Shown here in pieces: positions 55,753 through 64,000 of a DNA stretch of 64,000 nucleotides (position 1 is the first letter of the stretch; every line of letters begins with the position of its first letter). Location of the stretch: NCBI GenBank assembly GCA_031216915.1, contig CM062292.1:200157262-200221261 (forward strand), read 5' to 3'. The translations under genes were made by a program, and so were the position numbers. The notes under the pieces are model-generated. The model worked only from the letters and a program-made list of their open reading frames with translations. It was not told the origin of the DNA and ran no database searches. Source of the stretch: Pictodentalium vernedei. Lineage: Eukaryota; Mollusca; Scaphopoda; Dentaliida; Dentaliidae.

Positions 55753-55929
55753 CTAGACATTTCATGCCTACTAATGCCCCCTACCTCCCTGGCCCCAATA
55801 TCTAAAATGACATCTGGTATGCTGGCACTCAACTTGATCTCGGTCCTTAAATCCCCTGCAACACCCATGCTCACATCTATGTTTGATATGAACTAAGTAT
55901 TGTTGATTTACAAAATCATACCAGAAACA

Positions 55930-56098
55930 ATTTTATTCAACAGTTATTATTATTAAATGAAAACTGAAATTTCTGAAAAATTTGAAGTCCATTTTGACTG
56001 AAAAATCTGAAAAATTATTGAAATTTGTTCAATTAAACTTGACCAAGATATTGTTTACTTGTAAACGCATACCAAAAATCAATAGTTCTGAATAGTTG
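55930..56098 (+). repeat. Satellite array, left remnant
   Basis: GACTGAAAAATCTGAAAAATTA, TTAAACTTGACCAAGATATT..GTTTACTTGTAAACGCAT and GTTCTGAATAGTTGTT match the units right of the DIRS copy at 63580-63890. The array was split by a C element and the DIRS copy. Confidence 0.65.
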
Positions 56099-56348
56099 TT
56101 AACTGGTAGAGTGCTGGAAGCCCATATTTGGGCTTTATTCTGAAGTGCCGGTACCACAATTTAAAGGCTTCATGTTCTGTGGATGTGCTTCATATTATCT
56201 TTGAAGTGATGTTATTTTATCTGTTAGGATTTGCCTTCTTACAATTTATGGGAGAGTGCCTACTGGCACTCTCCCATAAAATGTAACAAGGCAAAGATGC
56301 ACAAAGAAATTGTAAGGACCAAAAATAATTTAGCACTCTACCAGTTAA
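56099..56348. mobile_element. C-family TTAA element (C4), best preserved
   Basis: TTAACTGGTAGAGTGCTGGA to TTTAGCACTCTACCAGTTAA, with an intact central palindrome TTATGGGAGAGTGCCTACTG / GCACTCTCCCATAAAATGTA. Confidence 0.8.
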
Positions 56349-59300
56349 AAAATTACTGAAGAAAAACAATAAATTTTTATACTGTACCAATGACCCAGAC
56401 TTAGCTGGTGCTAACTCTTAAAATTTTAGGGCCAAACACAAATTTTGCCCCCCAATCCCCAAAATTTCCATCAAAATCCAAAAATTCAATGTCCTATGTG
56501 ATCCTCCATACTTTTATCCACTGCATATGTGCAGTGTCAAGGAAGTACCAAAATTGGCGCCAATCCTCATTCTTTGTTTGGCCCTGAAATCAGTCATATC
56601 TCACTGATATTTGTGCTTGTAAATTGCAGTTAAAATGATGCCAGACACATAATCATGAAAGAAATGGTGGATCTAAGGATGAAATAAAAGGATGAGAGGA
56701 AGAAACAGTGGAAGGATGTGTTCAGGGCTGTAATGAATAATTTTTATACGAAATTATTTCATGTTCCCTGATTTACGGGTCATTGGCCTGACGTTTTCAT
56801 TCTTGCTATGAAATTTCCATTGTTTGTTCAGTGTTTCCTCTCTCCCTTTCCTTGATTCCCCCCTTGCTATTCTCCCATGCTTTTGGCATAATTTTTGTAC
56901 TAAAATTTCTGTTTTGGCTTGGTAACAGAATGTTTATTCTGTTTTTCCCCATGGTTACGTCCTCACCCTAGAGTGGTTAGACGTTTTGGTCATGCATCTA
57001 CCATCCAGTGTACTGCAGTTTCTTCTCTGGAAGCCTCTGTTTTACATCGGATAGTGTTTAACTTGGTGACTGAGTTCGGGCCATGTTTTCAGTGCCTGGA
57101 GTCTTGTTTCCGGTTTTTATACACTTTTGTTTACGTTGACAACGGTTACTTCTGTTAGTGATTCCTTGTCTTCTGTTTAGTTCTGCTCATAGCCTGATAC
57201 ATTAATATTGTCTGTAAGTGTAACATTAATTTTTAAATATGTTTTAAAATTTTTGTCCACACTTAGGCTTTTTGGGGATCCATTTGGGCTCATCATTCCC
57301 ATTGGGAACTTGGGCTTACTTTAAAAAATTTTCGAAAAATGTTTTCTTTTGAATTATTTTTTCGAAATGTTTGTAATGGATTATATTATTATCATGTATC
57401 TTTGTTTTCAAGGGTTAGTGCGAGAACTAGGACTGTTTATATTTTTCAATATGAAAGGATATTGTTCAAATTGTAAATCGAGGAAGTCTTCCTCTGATTC
57501 TCATGTTCCTTGTGTTTCACGTAGTCAGTATACTCGCACTAATTCTTGCTCAGTGTGTGCCAATTGGGATGACAAATGTTGGAGATGTGTGTCACAGTAA
57601 ATTGTTAGTGGTGAGAGGTCCATGCCGGTTCTCTCGCCACAAGGTCACTCTAGTTTTTCACTCTCTTTTTCAGATGAACAAGAACAGGGTGATGTTTCCG
57701 TGATGTCTTCAAGAAGTGTGCCTCCATCATCGCAGTCAAATGAAGAGCTAGTGGCCAAAGTGCTCAATGAAATTCGACAAATGCCTAAGAGGTCCCAAGT
57801 AGGATCGACGGCATTGTCACCCGCTTGCTCGCCCAGTGAAGCAATCATTCACGAAATGGTTGTGATGCCGGGTTCGTCCGTTGCGGTCCAGGAAAGGAGA
57901 TCGGGTGTTGCGAGCACTATAAACACGGATCGTGCACACCCGGCGATGACAGATTGGAGGATGGAACGGAGGAAGCCAGTCAGTCCGGTAGCTAGCTCAT
58001 CCAGGTCTACCCGGACCGCGAGCGAGAGAGGCCCCTCTGTCTTACAACAACATCTGGGCCCAGATGTTGTTGTACGTAACGTTCGTCAGTCGGAGCATAC
58101 GTCCACTCCTCCTGCTCGGAACGCTCCGTCACAAAGACAGTCCGGCATGACTAGTCTATTGGCTTCCTCACGGCAGTACACATGACCGCACCTTGGCTAC
58201 GTGACCGCTGATATACAGCCTGCTTCACCGACCAGGGATTTCACGTCGATCAGGTCACGCCATCCGGTAGTCAGGGACACGAGGCCTTTACAGTTGGGAC
58301 GTTCGCATAAAAGAAGTATGCAGGAGTCAACGTCCCAGGAGCTTCCAGCGGCTAAATTACGTAGGATCGCAGCTCCACAGGCCTCCGTGATGGACTTGCT
58401 ATCGCAGATAGCTCAACTCATCGCAGCATCCCAGCAGCCGTCAGAAACTTTTTCGGAACAGGAATTGTCTAAGGAAGCTGGGTCGGTTCGCTCCCCTGCA
58501 GAGTCAGAAAGGGACGACCGAGATTATCAAGTGGTCCAGTCGGATGGCGAAAGGGATTCAGCGGAGCTGGAATTTTCCCTTTCCGAACAACATAAGGTAG
58601 CCGTAGATTTCATCTGGCAATACCTCCCAGAAGTTGTTCCTCCGGACCAAAATGCTGCATTACCAGATAAGAGACTGATAGCGTCACCGGACACAGACTT
58701 TTTCTGTCGGAATAGGGACATTGTGCCTGAGTTTCCGACCCAGCCCAGTAATGTCATGCAGACATTTGAACTTCTATATGATGCTCTATTCAAACTAGCC
58801 TCTAAGATGGGCAAGTCCGGTTTCTTTTCAACTCATGCTCTAAAGCTGCCTTTCATCAATAACAGAAATAAATTTGAAATGGCAGGACAGGGTGTGCCGA
58901 GAGTTCCTCTGCATCTAGACGACCAGGCAGAAGACTTGGAATTGTCTTTGCCATCGTCTATGTCGATTCAATCCAGTATGCTGGAGACGACAATCTCGTC
59001 TAACAGAATCAGTTTAGATGCATTATCATACACAGATCACCTTTGTTATCATTAAATCTCGAAAGAAAAAAATTCCAGGATGTTCAAACTTCCTTAAGAG
59101 TTCTTTCGAGGGCCATAGCATACTCTACGTATAACTCCACCCTTTCAGTGGCAAACCTGGAGTTAGTTAGACGTGATGCTGCCCTGGCTGCATCCACTAG
59201 AGTGGATAGTAGGGTGAAAAACTCTCTTCGAGTCGCTCTGGTCTCTGGAGAGCTTCTCTTCGACGGTAAGCTTTCTATAATCTACAATCAGATTACTAAG

Positions 59301-62300
59301 AAAGCTTTGGATTCTCTGCTTTTTAAATCCACTTCAAAAAAGTCGGATTCAGCAGAGAGGAGTAAGGCAGGCACTTCTGGGGGCGAGTACGTCCAGAGGA
59401 AGTTCCTACAGAGGATCTAATAAAGCCTCTAGGTCTTACTCCAGAGACCGTCAGGGTAGCGACTCAGGTAGGGGTCGTAATACTGGTGGAGACAACTAGT
59501 CAGATGCCCCTAGGTCGACGGGGCGAGGTGCGGGTCGTGGAGGATGTGGTTTTTCCTCCCGCAAGCCTCGCAGATCCGGAAGGTGATGGTCTAAACCTCT
59601 ATTGCATTCCAGTGGGCAGAAGGCTATTGAGATTCTTAACCAACTGGTTGTCAGTTATGGATGACCCATGGGTTCAAGGGGTGATTTCCGAAGGTCTGAA
59701 ATAGTCCTTCAAGGAAAAACCTCCGTTAACTCGAAGTCCATGACAGACTCAGCTTCTGTCAAATCCTCAGAAGAGAGATTTGTTTCTATCAGAAGTCCAA
59801 TCTCTTCTGGAGAAGAACGAGATAGAGGTCGTAGAAAACCAGGAATCTCCAGGTTTCTACAGTCATCTGTTCCTGGTTCCAAAAACAGATGGCTCATTTC
59901 ATCCAGTCATAGATCTGAGCTGGATAAACAAGCTGATCGTGGCTCCAAAATTTTATATGGAGACCATTTGATCAGTGAGAGCGAGCATTCGAGTGAACGA
60001 TTATGTTGTGAGCATAGATCTCAAGGATGCGTACTTTCACATCATGGTACATCCGGTGTTCAGAAAGTATCTTCGCTTCGCTGTCCTTGGAGTCATTTAT
60101 CAGTTCCGAGCAATGTGCTTCGGTCTGAATCTAGCGCCCTGGGCTTTCACTTGAATAATGAACTCGGTAATGACTCATTTCCGAGCTCATTCATCTGCGG
60201 TAACTTCGGCCTACCTGGACGACATTCTTCAGAGGTACAGCAATGAGTTAACGCTTCAGAACGATGTTCAGAGTCTGCTTCAACTGTTTCATAGTAAACA
60301 AAAAGAAGTTGGATCTAGTACCGTCCAAGTCATTCACCCACCTGGGAATGAGCTTCGAGATGCACAACAATCTTGTTCGTCAGCCCTTAACCAAATCGAA
60401 ATTAATCAGTTGTTACACTCGCTTTTGTCTTCACTCAGATGTAGTAACAGCGAGTGAATTCATGCGACTGATAAGTTTGTGCGGAGCCGCCGCGGATCTT
60501 ATTCCGATGGGGCAACTACACACTCGGCCACTCCAAATATTTTTGACTCAGGATTGGAGTGTGAAGATTCATTCACTCGAAAGAAACATCGTCTTGTCGA
60601 ATCAAGTGAAACAAGAGATTCAGACTTCGGCAGATATTCAGTGGTTAACTCAGGGAGTACCACTGCAATTGCCAGATCCAAGTTATACGATTATGACAGA
60701 TGCCAGTCAAACAGGTTGGGGGTGCAACCTTGAACCCAACAGATTCGAGGTGCCAGGGTCTTTGGGATCCGCAGTTCCTAAACAAGCACATAAACATCAA
60801 TGAGATGATGTCAATTTGGCTTGCGCTACGTCATTGGATAAACATTATTCAGAATTCACATGTTCAAATTCAACAGTAGTAGCATATATTTGGAACCAGG
60901 GAGGCACTCATTCCATTCCGTTGTTCAACTTAACTGAAAGTTTCCTTCTGTTTGTGCTAGAGCATCAAGTTCTCCTATCGGTCTATCATATTCAGGATCA
61001 TCTGAACATTCTAGCAGACTCCCTTTCTTGGAAAGGTTGTATGTTGCCATCAGAATGGACTCTCAACAAACGAGTATTCAATCAGCTTTGCTACGAATGG
61101 GAGCGTCCTATGATAGACTTATTTGTGACGCATCTCAACAATCAGTTGCAGACGTATGTGTCGCCATGCCCAGATCCTCAAGTGTTTGCAGTATACGCCC
61201 TCTCGATCTCTTGGGACGGAATGATAGGATACGTGTATCCTCCAGCTCCGTTGATTCAGCAGATATTGCTAAAAATAAAGCAATCTCACTGCAAGATTCT
61301 GTTGGTAGCATCTCTGTCACCCCAGAGACCATGGATAAATCTACTCAGGTGTCTGTTGTGGGACATGCCGCGGAAGGTTCCTCCACAGAAGGATCTTCTT
61401 TCGCAGGGGAAATTGCACACACTGCATCACAACCTGCAAGGTCTCAACCTCCCCGTATTTCCGATGTGCTGTCCTTCTTGCACGGCAAGTATTTTACAGG
61501 ACGAACAGTGGACACAATTTCTAACTGTAGGAGGACCTCCTCTTCACTAAATTATGCTGCTAAGTGGAAGGTTTTCTCTTGGCGGTGTAGGGATCATTCT
61601 GTTGATATTTATGATCCCTCCATTCCAGACATTGCTAATTTTCTGGTCTACTTGTTTGACAAGATCAAACTGCAGCCAGTAAATATTAAGGGTTATAGGT
61701 CTATGCTATCGGATACCTATGCACATCATGATAGCTTACAAATTGGATCTAATGTCTCTTTATCTAAGTTAGTGAAAAACTTTTCGATAAATAGACCTAG
61801 AACCCTTAGGTTAATTCCTAAGTGGAATTTAGCTTGGGTTCTTCTAAAGCTAAAAGAAGCGCCATTTGAGGCTCTTGATACAGTGGACTTCAAATTCTTA
61901 TCTTATAAGACAGCTTTCTTTTCTCTTAGCCTTCTCTTCTGCTAGAAGAGTTAGTGAGCTTCATGCACTATCTGTTGATGATTCTCACTATCATAGTGTT
62001 GGTAATATTATTACTTTTGACTACTAATGTTGGATTTTTGGCTAAGAATCAGACTCCGAATAAGTACCCTAAACCTATTGTAAATAAGGCTCTTCCATCT
62101 TCAGACGGTCATAGGCCTTTGCTCTGTCCAGTTAGAGCTATGCGTATATACAAACGTAGATCTGAGTTTATCAGAAAGGGATGTAAACGTTTCTTTCTGT
62201 CTCTGCTGCCTAATAGAAGGGACATTACAGTCCATTCTATTGCAAGGTCGATTCAATTAACTATCCGTACTGCTTATGAAAAATTATCTTCAACTCAGCA

Positions 62301-62611
62301 GTCTGTGCTTAAGATTTCGGCACAAGAAGTAAGAGTGCTGTCTACATCTTGGGCTTATGCTAATAGTGTTGCTATTACCGATTTGATGAAGGCTGCATAT
62401 CGGTCCCAGCCTTCCACATTCACGAATTTTTATCTTAGAAATACTGAGTCCATTTCTGGTGACCTGCATTATTTAAGTCCGTTATCTGTTGCTCAGAATG
62501 TTGTCCACCAAACAGTTGCAACTATAGTTATGCAGGCTTTCTGTTCCAGCAGTGACTCTGTCCTACTGCCCTCTTCGTTCTTGGGTATTTGACCTAGAGC
62601 AAGGGGAAGTG

Positions 62612-62637
62612 GGTGGGGGGGGGGGGGGGGGGGGGGT
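62612..62637 (+). repeat. Long G homopolymer after the DIRS recombinase region
   Basis: GTGGGTGGGG.. runs about 25 bases or more with one T near the end. Copy 1 has a shorter G run at the matching place (10408-10420). Exact length is doubtful. Confidence 0.8.
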
Positions 62638-63129
62638 GGTGGTGTTGCCTTATATCACCTGCTTTATAGTGAAAAGCAAGGGAATACCTCCTCTGGAGTC
62701 AGTAATTCCAAGTCGGTGCCAGGATGGTTTTAAAGTGTAAAGCTATTGTTTATCTTATTTATGTAATATTTTTAAAGTGTAGCTAGGTGTGAAGCATTTG
62801 TGTATGTCACGTGTCATACAAGCATTAATATACAATCCTCGGACACTTTTAAATGAGTATAAAGAGTCTCATTCTCTGGACTATCTTTATTTATTGGCTT
62901 TCCTTTAAAAAATTGGTATAATGGGTTATACTGGATGTTAATAGAGATCAATGATGTTATTGTGCTCAATTACGGAATGGTATTGTGTCTTTCTTTTTTG
63001 ATATAAACAAGAAAGATATATGTAAAGCCAGTTCTCCTTTTCTCCTTGAAGGGATAATTCTGTTTACATGTAATTGAGTCTATTGGATTTTCCTTCATGT
63101 CCTAGGCCCTCCAGCCTTTTTTCTATTCA

Positions 63130-63220
63130 GCTAAGTCTGGGTCATTGGTACAGTTTAAAAATATTAAAAAATTTATAGTAATTTATATATTTTTTATACT
63201 TACCAATGACCCAGACGGGG
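63130..63220 (+). repeat. DIRS internal complementary region, copy 2
   Basis: AAGTCTGGGTCATTGGTACA..TTTAAAAATATT complements the outer left ITR; the following AATTTATAGTAATTTATATA..CTTACCAATGACCCAGAC complements the outer right ITR at 63470-63524. Confidence 0.8.
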
Positions 63221-63579
63221 ATGGCCCTCCCATGAGTTGGGAACTCATACCTCCCCGCTGTTTTCATAACACTTACCAGGCACTGGTTGTAAGAATGAGA
63301 ATTAGATTGGCGCCAATTTCAGTACTTTCTTGACACTGCGCATGCGCAGTGGATAAAAGTATGAAGGACCACATAGGGCATTGAATCTTTTGGATTTTGA
63401 TGCAAATTTGGGGGATTGGGGGGCAAAATTTGTGTTTGGCCCTAAAATTTTAAGAGTCAGCACCAGCTAAGTCTGGGTCATTGGTAAGTATAAAAAATAT
63501 ATAAATTACTATAAATTTTTTAACTTTCTCACAGTTTCGAAGACCTTTTTGTCCTCCAAATCTGAAAAACCTGTCAAAA

Positions 63580-63890
63580 GTTGTTCAAAATCAAACTTGA
63601 CCTAGATGTTGTTTAGCTATAAATGCATACCTAAAAACAGTTAATGCTGAATAGTTGTTCAAAAGTTGTTTGAAAGAAACTAAACTAAAATCAGAAGTTA
63701 TTGGATCAAAACAGAAATTTCTCAAAATTCTTTTTTTGGCTGAAAAATCTGGAAAAATGCAGAAGTCGTTCAAAATCGAACTTTACCTCTATGGTGTTTA
63801 GTTATAAATGCACCCCAAAAATCAGTTGATGCTGAACAGTAGTTCAGAAGTTGGTGGATGGAAACTAAATAGGACAGACAGATGAATGGA
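63580..63890 (+). repeat. Satellite array, right part (two units of about 190 bp)
   Basis: GTTCAAAATCAAACTTGACC at 63584 and GTTCAAAATCGAACTTTACC at 63769, each followed by TGTTTAG.TATAAATGCA and GCTGAA.AGT.GTTC. It continues the array seen at 55930-56098. Confidence 0.7.
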
Positions 63891-63903
63891 TGGACAAGCT
63901 GTA

Positions 63904-63953
63904 AACCTCCTCCACCCCCCCCCCCACCACCCCCCCCCCCCCCCCACCCCCGC
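63904..63953 (+). repeat. C-rich homopolymer tract
   Basis: CCACCCCCCCCCCACCACCCC.. then a long C run up to CCACCCCCGC; likely an unstable simple repeat. Confidence 0.8.
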
Positions 63954-64000
63954 AAAAAATTTTGTTTCTTTAGACATTTTTTAAAACAAACTCCCAAGTT

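Larger units (their letters stand above)
56371..63524 (+). mobile_element. DIRS-like tyrosine-recombinase retrotransposon, copy 2 (broken, fairly complete)
   Basis: About 7.15 kb. Left ITR about 56371-56590 and right ITR about 63290-63524 are inverted copies (ACCAATGACCCAGACTTAGC and its complement), each with a GCGCCAAT block. Parts: gag-like about 57620-59430; reverse transcriptase about 59640-60300 with a YLDD-type catalytic box, then RNase H about 60640-61050; tyrosine recombinase about 61480-62590, with the ASARRVSELHAL-type and SWAYANSVAITDLM motifs typical of DIRS recombinases; G run; internal complementary region about 63130-63220. Several long open stretches survive, with roughly five to ten breaks, so it is younger than copy 1. 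It lies downstream of the kinesin gene. Confidence 0.88.

Overview
The window is AT-rich animal nuclear DNA. It carries the 3' part of one host gene with long introns, and nearly everything else is layered transposable elements and repeats. Several short repeats (blocks opening GCCCCAC, GTCTGTC-type blocks, tandem repeats dense in TGACCTTGACCT, and a 0.65-0.7 kb array ending in a TGAGC/GCTCA palindrome) resemble repeats I know from molluscs and other lophotrochozoans. A marine mollusc-like invertebrate is therefore my best guess, from repeat style and memory only.

Host gene. Nine plus-strand coding exons lie at 860-967, 2884-3029, 13134-13397, 14992-15158, 19786-19841, 26998-27042, 42320-42443, 51559-51654 and 54377-54522. 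All have AG/GT borders, their phases chain without conflict, and they total 1152 nt (383 codons plus TAA). They encode the C-terminal part of a kinesin-3 motor, most like KIF28P/KLP-6: the conserved DUF3694-type tail block, then a short coiled coil, with no PH domain. Motor and FHA exons would lie upstream of the window.

Introns 1-5 (968-26997) hold MITE families, a tRNA-derived SINE, a 155-bp minisatellite inside a TTAA element, a broken DIRS-like retrotransposon (about 4.35-11.29 kb), a 158-bp tandem repeat with perfect DR1 motifs, a 2.7-kb array of long units, and a short deletion derivative of a second DIRS family (23.8-26.8 kb). Intron 6 (27043-42319) holds a TA-type element with an expanded internal minisatellite, a pogo-like element with a 135-nt hairpin, a complete Mutator-like transposon with 10-bp target duplication (32558-34953) and an apparently full-length LINE with both ORFs open (about 35.97-41.1 kb, minus strand). 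Intron 7 holds a broken Ty3/gypsy fossil (about 43.8-48.8 kb) with two nested DNA elements, one a Tc1-like fragment carrying TTAGGG-type repeats.

Downstream of the gene (54523-64000) are three TTAA elements joined end to end, another SINE, and a second, better preserved DIRS-like copy (about 56.37-63.52 kb) set in a diverged satellite array.

Family labels used below: A, B, F, G, H and C are palindromic or short-TIR elements at TTAA; A, B, F, G and H mostly start TTAACYCYTT (piggyBac-like), and C starts TTAACTGGTAGAGTGCT. E is a TA-type element starting CAGTGGAGCCC. K has CTGTTTCTCAGGCC ends. I see no CRISPR array, operon or microbial system. The interest lies in element architecture and nesting.
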